Assembly: GCA_019120675.1 (NCBI GenBank)
Contig: DWUQ01000065.1
Span: forward strand, 1 to 19,856
DNA from: Candidatus Paenalcaligenes intestinipullorum
GTDB lineage: Bacteria; Pseudomonadota; Gammaproteobacteria; Burkholderiales; Burkholderiaceae_B
DNA: 19,856 nt
Direction: 5' to 3'
In this document: piece by piece, positions 1 through 6,830 of the stretch
Layout of the letters: each line of letters starts with the position of its first letter
Numbering within the stretch: the first letter of the stretch is position 1
Translations under genes and position numbers: made by a program
The notes under the pieces: generated by a model
The model's database searches: none
The model's input: the letters and a program-made list of their open reading frames with translations, nothing else
What the model was told of the DNA's origin: nothing

Positions 1-1808
1 AACGCAGTGCCTTTCAGCTTTCTGATGACGGCAAAAAGATTGCTTATCTTGAGCCACGTGCCGTTGCGAATGGGCCCAAGCGATTAAATATCGTTGTGCA
101 AGCGATTGAAAACGGGGTGTTGGTGGGGGAAGCTCAGCAACTCACGCACGAAACGGAGCGCGACATCAGTCAATATTTTTGGAAAGGCGACCATACTATT
201 TTATTTGCCAAAGACCAAAATGGGGATGAGAACTTTCATGTGTTGGCGGTAAACGTAAACAACCAGCAAGCTCTGGATCTCACACCTTTTGAAGGCGCAC
301 GTGCGGGTATTCAGGATGAACTGATTGACGACCCCGAGCATGTACTCATTGCCCACAACCGCGATAACCCTGAAGTCTTTAATGTCTACAAGGTCAACAT
401 TGCCAGTGGTGAAGAGCAGTTGGTAGCTGAAAACCCAGGCAATATCGTTGGCTGGGAAACCGATCACACTGGGCACATTCGTTTAGCGATCACCAGCGAT
501 GGCTTGAATACAGCGTTGCTGTATCGCGATCCAGGCCAAGATGAATTTCAAACCATCATTGATACCGATTTTAAAACCACGGTGTCGCCCTTATTTTTCA
601 CTGCTGACAACCAACGCTTTTATGCGCTGAGCAATCGCCAAGCCGATACCACACAGCTGGTGTTGATTGACCCCCACACCCCTGACCAAGAGGAACACGT
701 CTATGGCGTTGCTGACTATGATTTGGCGGGCGCGGCCTACTCCCACGAGGCTCAGGACTTGGTCGCGACCTTCTACGAAGCCGATCGTTTAAAACAGCAT
801 TTTTTTAATGACAAGTACGCGCAACTGCATCAGCGCTTAGAACACTTACTGCCAGGCTATGAGCTGAGTTTACAAAGCCATAACCGTGCGGAAACACGGT
901 TCGTGGTGGCCGCACACAACGATCGTACCCCAGGAAAGCGATACCTTTATTGCTTGGAAACCGATCAGCTTAGCCTTTTGGCAGTCATCAATCCCACACT
1001 TGCCGAGCACGATATGGCCGCTATGCAGCCGATTCAGCTCCAAGCCAGCGATGGTCAACACCTAGAGGGCTATTTAACCTTGCCGGTTGGCCGCGAAGCC
1101 AAAGCCTTACCCTTAATAGTGAACCCCCACGGCGGCCCTTGGGCACGAGACAGCTGGGGCTTTAATCCCGAGGTGCAGTTTTTAGCCAATCGAGGCTATG
1201 CCGTATTGCAAATTAACTTCCGTGGCTCAACCGGCTATGGTCGTCGTTTTTGGGAAGCCAGCTTCGGTCAGTGGGGGTTGCGCATGCAAGACGACATCAG
1301 CGATGCCGTACAGTGGGCCATTGATCAGGGTATTGCTGACCCCGCTCGTATTGCCATTTATGGTGGCAGCTACGGCGGTTATGCTACCTTGATGGGGATC
1401 ACTAAAACACCCGATTTGTATGCTGCAGCGGTTGACTATGTTGGGGTATCCAACCTACTAACCTTTATGAACACCATCCCACCTTATTGGAAGCCCTTGC
1501 TAGAAAAAATGTACGCCATGGTGGGCCACCCCGAGCACGATTTAGAACGCCTGACGCAAACCTCCCCAGCTTTACAAGCTCACAAGATCAAAACCCCCTT
1601 GTTTGTCGCTCAAGGAGCGCACGACCCACGGGTCAATATCGCTGAAAGTGATCAAATGGTGGACGCCTTACGTGCCCGAGGGGTTGAGGTGGATTACTTA
1701 GTCAAAGACAACGAAGGCCATGGCTTTCATAATGACGAAAACAAATTTGAGTTTTATGAAAAAATGGAAGCCTTTTTAAGACAGCACTTGCTGCCCGAAC
1801 CGTCTTAA
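1..1808 (+). CDS. S9 family peptidase (prolyl oligopeptidase-like), 5' end outside window
   Basis: Serine peptidase of the prolyl-oligopeptidase (S9) family, expected to cleave oligopeptides. The reading frame is open to base 3 and the residues before the first in-frame GTG (base 96) already look like a beta-propeller blade (QLSDDGKKIAYL), so the true start lies upstream and the gene is cut by the window edge. Counting from base 96, the propeller fills roughly residues 1-330 and the alpha/beta-hydrolase domain the rest. The oxyanion-region motif is NPHGGPW, the nucleophile elbow is GGSYGG with Ser425, the acid is Asp510 in GAHDPR, and the catalytic His542 is in EGHGFH, so the triad is complete. 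No signal peptide can be judged because the N-terminus is missing. It converges on the LysR gene with 59 bases between stops. The family is secure; the substrate and subfamily are not. Confidence 0.9.
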   Translation, partial: RSAFQLSDDGKKIAYLEPRAVANGPKRLNIVVQAIENGVLVGEAQQLTHETERDISQYFWKGDHTILFAKDQNGDENFHVLAVNVNNQQALDLTPFEGARAGIQDELIDDPEHVLIAHNRDNPEVFNVYKVNIASGEEQLVAENPGNIVGWETDHTGHIRLAITSDGLNTALLYRDPGQDEFQTIIDTDFKTTVSPLFFTADNQRFYALSNRQADTTQLVLIDPHTPDQEEHVYGVADYDLAGAAYSHEAQDLVATFYEADRLKQHFFNDKYAQLHQRLEHLLPGYELSLQSHNRAETRFVVAAHNDRTPGKRYLYCLETDQLSLLAVINPTLAEHDMAAMQPIQLQASDGQHLEGYLTLPVGREAKALPLIVNPHGGPWARDSWGFNPEVQFLANRGYAVLQINFRGSTGYGRRFWEASFGQWGLRMQDDISDAVQWAIDQGIADPARIAIYGGSYGGYATLMGITKTPDLYAAAVDYVGVSNLLTFMNTIPPYWKPLLEKMYAMVGHPEHDLERLTQTSPALQAHKIKTPLFVAQGAHDPRVNIAESDQMVDALRARGVEVDYLVKDNEGHGFHNDENKFEFYEKMEAFLRQHLLPEPS

Positions 1809-1830
1809 TACGACCTTAGTGACTTTATCA

Positions 1831-1850
1831 GGGCGGCGATTAGGCCGCTC
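1831..1850. terminator. Hairpin between convergent peptidase and LysR genes
   Basis: GGGCGGC (1831-1837) can pair with GCCGCTC (1844-1850) around a six-base loop, with one G-U pair. It lies between two convergent stop codons, where a terminator is expected, but no T-run follows on either strand. It is a weak or factor-dependent terminator candidate. Confidence 0.3.
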
Positions 1851-1867
1851 TGGCTCCTACCACTACA

Positions 1868-2755
1868 CTAAGGCTGGATCGAGATGGGCAACTGCGTTTT
1901 TAAATACTCAATGAGTATTCGTATCCGCTGTGGCACGTAGCGGTTGCTGGGTAATACGGCAAAAATCCCTATGGTTGGTTTGGGATAGTCTGCGAGCACC
2001 TCAACCAAACTACCCTCCTGTAAATAGCTTTCAGCGATAAAATCGGGCAGCTGGCTTAAACCTAAGCCCTGAGCAGCCGCTTCCGCTAAAGCTTCACCGT
2101 TATTGGCGCGAAAACGATTGCTCGTAGGGATCGTCAAATTTGCACCGTTGCTTTGCATGACCCAGCGGTTTTCTTGTTTGTAAGGCAAGCAATGATGGTG
2201 CAATAAATCTTGAATCCGGGTGGGAACGCCCTGGTTTTTCAAATACACCGGTGAACCAACAATCACATAGTGGCATTCGCCTAGCTTGCGCACAATAGAT
2301 TGTTGAGCAGGATTGTGAGTGACCCGAATCGCTAAATCAAACCCCTGCTGAACCAAGTCCACAAAGTTATCGTCATAGATTAGCTGTAATTCAATATCAG
2401 GATATAGGCTGGCAAACTGGGCTAACATGGGTGACAAACGCCGCAGCCCAAAGCTCAAGGGCAAGCTAAGCTTTATCCGACCACAAGGGCGTTGCTGCTG
2501 ATCCATGACTTCGCTATTCGCCTGCTCGACGGCATCTAAAATAGCTTTACAACGCTCTAAATACTGCTGACCCAAAGTGGTTAGAGCCTGTTGGCGCGTG
2601 CTGCGTATGATGAGTTGTACGCCCAGCTCCTTTTCTAACGCAGCAATTTGCCGAGTAATAACGGAGCGGTCTACGCCCTCTTGCTCAGCTACCGCAGCAA
2701 AGCTACCCAGCTCAGCCACTTGAACAAAGGTGTACATGGATTGAAATGTGCTCAT
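1868..2755 (-). CDS. LysR-type transcriptional regulator
   Basis: A 295-residue LysR-family regulator, the usual family length. An N-terminal winged helix-turn-helix fills about residues 1-60: MSTFQSMYTFVQVAELGSF, then the recognition region EQEGVDRSVITRQIAALEKELG and LTTLGQQYL. A periplasmic-binding-protein-like effector domain spans about residues 90-290. The start at 2755 is the MSTFQSM form typical of the family. It has no Shine-Dalgarno sequence, and a perfect TATAAT sits so close that the transcript may begin at the ATG. It is divergent from the cytochrome b561-yceI-yceI operon across a 99-base gap that holds two LysR-type (T-N11-A) boxes. By the usual LysR logic it probably controls that operon and represses itself. 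The inducer cannot be read from sequence. Confidence 0.93.
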   Translation of the reverse strand: MSTFQSMYTFVQVAELGSFAAVAEQEGVDRSVITRQIAALEKELGVQLIIRSTRQQALTTLGQQYLERCKAILDAVEQANSEVMDQQQRPCGRIKLSLPLSFGLRRLSPMLAQFASLYPDIELQLIYDDNFVDLVQQGFDLAIRVTHNPAQQSIVRKLGECHYVIVGSPVYLKNQGVPTRIQDLLHHHCLPYKQENRWVMQSNGANLTIPTSNRFRANNGEALAEAAAQGLGLSQLPDFIAESYLQEGSLVEVLADYPKPTIGIFAVLPSNRYVPQRIRILIEYLKTQLPISIQP

Positions 2756-2757
2756 TA

Positions 2758-2772
2758 TTGCATTATACGCAA
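2758..2772. promoter_or_regulatory. LysR-type box overlapping the regulator's own -10
   Basis: TTGCATTATACGCAA is an interrupted palindrome (TTGC-N7-GCAA) containing T-N11-A (2759 to 2771), the LysR-family operator pattern. On the minus strand its centre reads TATAAT (2767-2762), a consensus -10 for the regulator gene. A transcript starting 7 bases further would begin at about 2755, the A of the ATG. No good -35 is visible. Autorepression and a leaderless mRNA are inferences. Confidence 0.5.
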
Positions 2773-2794
2773 CAGATAATTGCGACGCGTAGTC

Positions 2795-2824
2795 TTTGTT
2801 GCAGCAATAAAAATAAGGTACAGT
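2795..2824 (+). promoter_or_regulatory. Putative promoter of cytochrome b561-yceI operon with second LysR box
   Basis: TTGTTG (2796-2801), a 17-base spacer and TACAGT (2819-2824) form a plausible but imperfect sigma-70 promoter upstream of the gene at 2855. The near-palindrome TTGTTGCAGCAA (2796-2807) overlaps the -35 and contains T-N11-A (2795 to 2807), so it could be the activator or repressor site for the divergent LysR protein. Confidence 0.4.
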
Positions 2825-2854
2825 AAAAACCTCTTTCTTTAATTCAGGCGCCCC

Positions 2855-3376
2855 ATGGTCACTCGATACTCTTTATCTCTACGTTTTTTGCACTGGCTTT
2901 TGGCCTTGTTATTGATTATTGGCCTCGGTGTGGGCCTGGTTATGACGGATATGCCTTTATCGCCATTCAAACTAAAAGTGTATTCTTGGCATAAATGGTT
3001 AGGGGTAAGCATCTTCTTTCTGGTGCTTATACGTTTATGTGTACGTATTCGCCAATCTGTGCCCGAATTACCCCGCAGCATGAGTGCAAGCGAACAAGCC
3101 TTAGCTGGAATCGGTCATGCGCTGCTGTATGGCTTAATGGTCTGTATTCCGTTGTCGGGCTGGCTAATGAGCTCAGCAATGGGTTTTCAAACCGTTTGGT
3201 TTGGGGTTATCCCCTTACCCGACTTAATTCCTAAAAATGAGGAACTTGGCGATCAATTAGTCGTCTTACACTCTTGGTTAAACTGGGGATTGATTTTCAT
3301 GATTGTGGCCCATGTGGGTGCCGCCTTGAAGCATCAGTTTATTGACAAAGAAAATTTCTTGCGTCGCATGCTCTAA
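2855..3376 (+). CDS. Cytochrome b561 (superoxide oxidase-like membrane b-type cytochrome)
   Basis: A 173-residue four-helix inner-membrane cytochrome of the CybB/YodB family, which passes electrons to or from ubiquinone; E. coli CybB oxidises superoxide and reduces ubiquinone. Four hydrophobic segments lie at about residues 11-30, 46-62, 85-105 and 139-158. The likely haem ligands are His13 (FLHW), His46 (SWHKW), His139 (VLHSW) and His153 (VAHVG), matching the E. coli CybB spacing; His88 and His160 are also present. The ATG at 2855 follows a weak AGG. It is the first gene of an apparent operon with two yceI genes, an arrangement like the E. coli yceJ-yceI pair, and it is divergent from a LysR regulator. 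The family is secure; physiological donor and acceptor are inferred. Confidence 0.92.
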   Translation: MVTRYSLSLRFLHWLLALLLIIGLGVGLVMTDMPLSPFKLKVYSWHKWLGVSIFFLVLIRLCVRIRQSVPELPRSMSASEQALAGIGHALLYGLMVCIPLSGWLMSSAMGFQTVWFGVIPLPDLIPKNEELGDQLVVLHSWLNWGLIFMIVAHVGAALKHQFIDKENFLRRML

Positions 3377-3401
3377 AACCAACTTTACAGGAACACGATT
3401 T

Positions 3402-3962
3402 ATGAGCGTTCAAAAAATTTTAATGATTGCTGGGCTAAGCACCGTACCCCTATGGGCACACGCCACCACTTACGACCAACTGGTTACTGAAGGTAGCCAC
3501 ATTAACTTTCAGTATCAACAAATGGGCGTTAAGCTTAAAGGCGAATTTCCCAGCTTTCAAGGCCAACTCAAATTTGATACCGAAGCACCAAACGAGGCCA
3601 GCATCAAACTTGATGTCCCCCTAGAGGACACGGACACAGGCAGCCGTGATGGCAACGAAGAAGTCGTGAAAAGCGAGTGGCTGGATGTGGCAGCGCACCC
3701 CGTTGCGACCTTTACCAGCACCCGGATTCAAGAGACGAGCCCGAATCACTTTACCGTTCAGGGTGAGCTCAGCATTAAAGGCCACAGCCATGAGGTTGAG
3801 TTTCCAGCCACCTTTGCCGAGCAAGATGGCCTAGCTGTGTTTGAAGGTGAGTTCAGCATCAAACGTGGTGATTATTCAATTGGTGAAGGCGCTTGGGCAG
3901 CGGACGACATTGTCGCAAGCGAGGTCACCATTCAGTTCCATATTTTGGCGGACAGCCAGTAA
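3402..3962 (+). CDS. YceI family periplasmic protein (first copy)
   Basis: A 186-residue secreted lipocalin-like protein of the YceI family, whose members hold isoprenoid quinones or polyisoprenoids in a beta-barrel. The frame stays open upstream to 3342, but the ATG at 3402 is chosen because AGGA precedes it and it starts a clean signal peptide (MSVQKILMIAGLSTVPLWAHA, cleavage near residue 21). Family features include the early strand SHINFQYQQMGVKLKGEF, the central motif SEWLDVAAHPVATFTST, and GELSIKGHSHEVEFP. It starts 25 bases after the cytochrome b561 stop, so it is co-transcribed and may exchange quinone or electrons with it. It differs clearly from the next YceI copy, so the pair is not a recent duplication. 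Confidence 0.9.
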   Translation: MSVQKILMIAGLSTVPLWAHATTYDQLVTEGSHINFQYQQMGVKLKGEFPSFQGQLKFDTEAPNEASIKLDVPLEDTDTGSRDGNEEVVKSEWLDVAAHPVATFTSTRIQETSPNHFTVQGELSIKGHSHEVEFPATFAEQDGLAVFEGEFSIKRGDYSIGEGAWAADDIVASEVTIQFHILADSQ

Positions 3963-4021
3963 ACCCTACCGCCTTTGTGGCGTAGTCTTTTATTTCTTTG
4001 GATTTATACTTGGAGTGTTAC

Positions 4022-4609
4022 ATGTTTAAAAAACTAACCCACGCTGCCTTATTAACAGCGGTTGCCGCGAGCTTAAGCACTGCCGCTTTGGCCGCTCCGG
4101 TTACCTATAAAATCGACAACTCCCATACCTATCCTCGCTTTTCCTACAACCATTTAGGTTACAGTACGCAGCTTAGCCGTTTTGACAAAACCGAAGGGAC
4201 CGTGGTTTTTGATCAAGCCGCTAAAACCGGCGAAGTCGACATCACAATTGATGTGGATTCCGTGCAAACCGGTAACGACACGTTCAATGGCCACCTAAAA
4301 GGGGAAAAGTTTTTTGATGTTAAACAGTTCCCTACGGCCACATTCAAATCCACCAAGGTTGTCTTTGAAGGCGATAAGCCAGCCAGCATCGAGGGCGACC
4401 TCACCATCAAAGGCGTGACCAAGCCGGTTACCCTAAAAGTGACCCACTTTGCTGAAAAAGAGCACCCTATGCTTAAGCGTAGTGCGATTGGTGCCGATGC
4501 GGAAACGGTTGTGAAGCGCTCCGATTTCGACATGGGTGCCAACGTGCCTCACGTCAGTGATGAAGTCACCATCAGCATTGCGTTAGAAGCGGTTAGCCAA
4601 GAGGAATAA
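4022..4609 (+). CDS. YceI family periplasmic protein (second copy)
   Basis: A 195-residue exported YceI protein. An open frame continues upstream to 3998, but the ATG at 4022 has GGAG eight bases upstream and begins a standard signal peptide (MFKKLTHAALLTAVAAS, cleavage after ALA near residue 24). The mature part shows the classic YceI pattern: YKIDNSHTYPRFSYNHLGYST, then GHLKGEKFFDVKQFPTATF, then GDLTIKGVTKPVTLKVTHF. It resembles the E. coli YceI type more than the preceding copy does. The 59-base gap from the first yceI has no terminator, so a three-gene operon is likely. Transcription ends at a strong hairpin just after the stop. A role in periplasmic isoprenoid or quinone binding follows from the family. 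Confidence 0.92.
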   Translation: MFKKLTHAALLTAVAASLSTAALAAPVTYKIDNSHTYPRFSYNHLGYSTQLSRFDKTEGTVVFDQAAKTGEVDITIDVDSVQTGNDTFNGHLKGEKFFDVKQFPTATFKSTKVVFEGDKPASIEGDLTIKGVTKPVTLKVTHFAEKEHPMLKRSAIGADAETVVKRSDFDMGANVPHVSDEVTISIALEAVSQEE

Positions 4610-4627
4610 TCGCTTTACTGCCTGAAT

Positions 4628-4655
4628 AAAAAAGCGGCCAAATGGCCGCTTTTTT
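4628..4655. terminator. Bidirectional intrinsic terminator between yceI and ArsC gene
   Basis: GCGGCC (4634-4639), loop AAAT, GGCCGC (4644-4649), flanked by six A before and six T after, so each strand has a GC-rich stem followed by a T-run. It lies between the convergent yceI (+) and arsC-family (-) stop codons and can end both transcripts. Confidence 0.92.
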
Positions 4656-4717
4656 AGTGGGTACTCAAGGTGTAGGAAGCGTACCGAGCGCTTTTCTTTT
4701 TAAAGATTTTCTTCGCC

Positions 4718-5062
4718 TTAAAGAATTTCCTCAACCAATTCAACCGGACGACACAAACGAGCCCCTTTAGGAGTCACCACGACGGGACGATTCATTAGTA
4801 TTGGGTGATCCGCCATGGCCTGCACTAATGCTGTGTCATCAGCGGTATCTAGCGATAGCTCTTGATAGAGGCTTTCCTTGGATCGGATTAAGTCTTTGGC
4901 GGATAAATTGGCTTGCTGTAGCACCTGCATCAGCTGATCAACGGTGAGCGGCTGTTGTAAGTATTCAATCACTTCGATGGGTTGACCGGTTTGCTCTAAA
5001 CGCTCCAACGTGCGACGTGACGTGCTGCAACGCGGGTTATGATAAATAGTAATTCCAGACAT
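4718..5062 (-). CDS. arsC: ArsC family arsenate reductase (glutaredoxin-coupled type)
   Basis: A 114-residue thioredoxin-fold protein of the ArsC/glutaredoxin-coupled arsenate reductase family, which reduces arsenate to arsenite in the cytoplasm. The frame continues upstream to 5140, but the ATG at 5062 has GAGG upstream and gives the canonical start MSGITIYHNPRCSTSR. The catalytic cysteine is Cys12, as in plasmid R773 ArsC. Arg60, Arg92 (MNRPVVVT) and Arg105 (ARLCRP) match the three arginines that bind the oxyanion in that enzyme, which favours true ArsC over the related Spx/YffB proteins. It lacks the longer C-terminal tail of the 141-residue R773 enzyme, which is common among chromosomal members. 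No arsR, arsB or acr3 is nearby, so involvement in arsenic resistance is not supported by context. Confidence 0.85.
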   Translation of the reverse strand: MSGITIYHNPRCSTSRRTLERLEQTGQPIEVIEYLQQPLTVDQLMQVLQQANLSAKDLIRSKESLYQELSLDTADDTALVQAMADHPILMNRPVVVTPKGARLCRPVELVEEIL

Positions 5063-5149
5063 ATATACCTCAAACAAAGAATACGCTATTGTAGCGAAGT
5101 TAAGGCTAAGACATGAGCGAAGCCGTAACCCTACAATCAAACTGGATGG

Positions 5150-5178
5150 TTGAGCTTAATTCTGGTTAACCTTATTGT
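5150..5178 (+). promoter_or_regulatory. Weak promoter candidate for the DUF3298 lipoprotein gene
   Basis: TTGAGC (5150-5155), 17 bases, TATTGT (5173-5178): each hexamer matches four of six consensus positions with ideal spacing. It would place the start of transcription near 5185, at the GAG that could serve as ribosome-binding site for the ATG at 5195, leaving a very short leader. This awkward fit lowers confidence. Confidence 0.3.
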
Positions 5179-5194
5179 TATTTGAGTGCACATT

Positions 5195-6010
5195 ATGATG
5201 GCTTTTTGTTTGCGTTATTCTTCGCGCCTTGCCGCCTATGGCTGGGTAGGTTTGACGGTTGCGCTGTTAGGCGGCTGTGCGTCCACGGCCACGCCCCCAA
5301 GCAAGGTGCCGCCTTATACCGATCAAATCACTCAACAAGACGGCGCTTTTAGTCAACCGGATCGTTGGCAGCATACGCAACCTAACTGTCGGGGTAATTG
5401 TGCAAAAATCAGCCTCGACAGCTTGGTGTTTCCTGGCAAACCCGAGCTTACCCAATATGTGCAGCAGCGATTATTAAGCGTTGCGCTGGGTCCAGACCCG
5501 GATCAGGCTTTGAGCCCCGCCAAAAATTATGATCAACTCCAACAGCGCTTTTGGCAGCAAGCGGGGCCCCGTGATGAGCTGATGCTCACCGCTAAATTGC
5601 GTTACCGTAATCGTGACTTAACCACCTTAGAGCTGGGGTTGTATCAGTATTTTACTGGCGCGGCGCATGGGCAAGCGGTGACGGAGCTGGTGACTTGGGA
5701 CCATGCTAAAAACCAGCCCCTTAGCCTAAACGATGTCGTGCGTCCTCAGCGTTACGAGGATTACGTTACTGCATTACGCACTGCCCATCAGCGCTGGTTA
5801 ATCACCCAAGAGGCGTATCAGGATCAGCCACAGCAATACAGCAAAATGTGGCCGTTCCAAGTGAGCGAGAACGTGGGCTTAACGGACGCGGGCTTATTGG
5901 TAAAATACAACTCTTATGAAATAGCGCCCTACGCTTTTGGCCAACCGGAGCTGTTGATCCCTTACAGCGACTTACAGGGTATTTTACGCCACGAATACCT
6001 ACCCAATTAA
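5195..6010 (+). CDS. RsiV/DUF3298-domain lipoprotein
   Basis: A 271-residue predicted lipoprotein of unknown role. The ATG at 5195 is preferred because GAG lies eight bases upstream; a GTG at 5186 and ATG at 5198 are alternatives. After a hydrophobic segment the sequence LLGGC fits a lipobox, with the cysteine at about residue 28. The middle (LYQYFTGAAHGQAVTELVTWD then PLSLNDVV) matches the DUF4163 pattern with its TGGAHG-like turn. The C-terminal part (FQVSENVGLTDAGLLVKYNSY, then EIAPYAFGQPELLIPYSDL) matches DUF3298, the fold of the extracytoplasmic part of anti-sigma factor RsiV and of PdaC. RsiV-type domains bind lysozyme in Firmicutes, but this protein has no cytoplasmic anti-sigma part, so that role should not be transferred. 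It appears monocistronic and converges with the ankyrin gene, with 10 bases between stops. Confidence 0.85.
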   Translation: MMAFCLRYSSRLAAYGWVGLTVALLGGCASTATPPSKVPPYTDQITQQDGAFSQPDRWQHTQPNCRGNCAKISLDSLVFPGKPELTQYVQQRLLSVALGPDPDQALSPAKNYDQLQQRFWQQAGPRDELMLTAKLRYRNRDLTTLELGLYQYFTGAAHGQAVTELVTWDHAKNQPLSLNDVVRPQRYEDYVTALRTAHQRWLITQEAYQDQPQQYSKMWPFQVSENVGLTDAGLLVKYNSYEIAPYAFGQPELLIPYSDLQGILRHEYLPN

Positions 6011-6020
6011 AACGCCATAC

Positions 6021-6821
6021 CTAATTGAAGCGCTCAAAGTCAAAATAACGACTGCTTGACCCCTCTGAAGCCGGCGCATCCGCTTCACGCTTGGAGGCTG
6101 AGTATGGGGCGGTAGCGCTTGGTGCTGACTCTGGCGATGCAGAAGGCTGCTTTACCGTTGTGGCCTGTGTTGCTCCGCTCGCCAAGCGGTTAAGCTCTTG
6201 GGCTAATTGGCTATGATTGTTATTTTCCGCCCAGTCTGCTGCAGTTAAACCTTGAAGATTTTCCGCACGCGGATCAGCTCCCGCGCGAATCAGGGCAGTA
6301 ACCATATCGCGACTGCCCGATAACGCTGCCATCATCAGCGGGGTCGTGCCATCGGGTGCGGGCGCATTCACTAAAGCTCCGTGCTGTAGCAACAACTGTG
6401 CAATGTCGGTATGGCCTTTTGAGGCCGCATAATGCAAAGGCGTCCAGCCTAAGCGTTTGACCTCTGCCCCTTGGGCGATGGCTGTATTAACGCGCGCTTG
6501 ATCCCCAACAATGGCCAAGTACATTAATACCGTTTCATTGTTGGTATTTGCTTGGTTCCAATCGAACTGTCGGTGCTGACTGAGTAAATCATACACCCGC
6601 CAGGAGTCTTGTTGGATTGCGTACATCGCTGCAGGCTGCCCCTCGTGCTGAGCATTCGGGTCTTGGCCTTTGGCGAGCTCACGCAATACGGCGTCTTGGC
6701 GATCATTGACGATGTCATTCCACCACTGAGCCGAAGCCGCTTGAGTACTTACGCTAACACTCAATAAAAGCGCGGCACTGGCCGCCTGCAACCAGCGAAA
6801 AGAAGGGGGAAAATTGATCAT
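6021..6821 (-). CDS. Periplasmic ankyrin-repeat protein
   Basis: A 266-residue ankyrin-repeat protein with a predicted signal peptide (MINFPPSFRWLQAASAALLL, cleavage after TQA or ASA near residue 30), so probably periplasmic. The ATG at 6821 is chosen because AGGTGA lies at the right distance; GTG 6830 and ATG 6827 overlap that site and are less likely. Repeats run through roughly residues 80-215, the best being LGWTPLHYAASKGHTDIAQLLLQHGALVNAPAPDGTTPLMMAALSG as two consecutive units. The C-terminal 50 residues are a low-complexity Ser/Ala/Pro/Thr tail ending SRYFDFERFN. The Shine-Dalgarno overlaps the stop of tatD (stop at 6831), so the two are translationally coupled. Ankyrin repeats mediate protein binding; the partner is unknown. 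The tatD-ankyrin pairing is, as I recall, common in Burkholderiales. Confidence 0.88.
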   Translation of the reverse strand: MINFPPSFRWLQAASAALLLSVSVSTQAASAQWWNDIVNDRQDAVLRELAKGQDPNAQHEGQPAAMYAIQQDSWRVYDLLSQHRQFDWNQANTNNETVLMYLAIVGDQARVNTAIAQGAEVKRLGWTPLHYAASKGHTDIAQLLLQHGALVNAPAPDGTTPLMMAALSGSRDMVTALIRAGADPRAENLQGLTAADWAENNNHSQLAQELNRLASGATQATTVKQPSASPESAPSATAPYSASKREADAPASEGSSSRYFDFERFN

Positions 6822-6830
6822 GTACATCAC

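Noticed and set aside
4213..4542. 109-codon minus-strand open frame
   Set aside because: It lies wholly antisense to the second yceI, shows no recognisable motif and has unusual composition; it is a shadow of the real gene.
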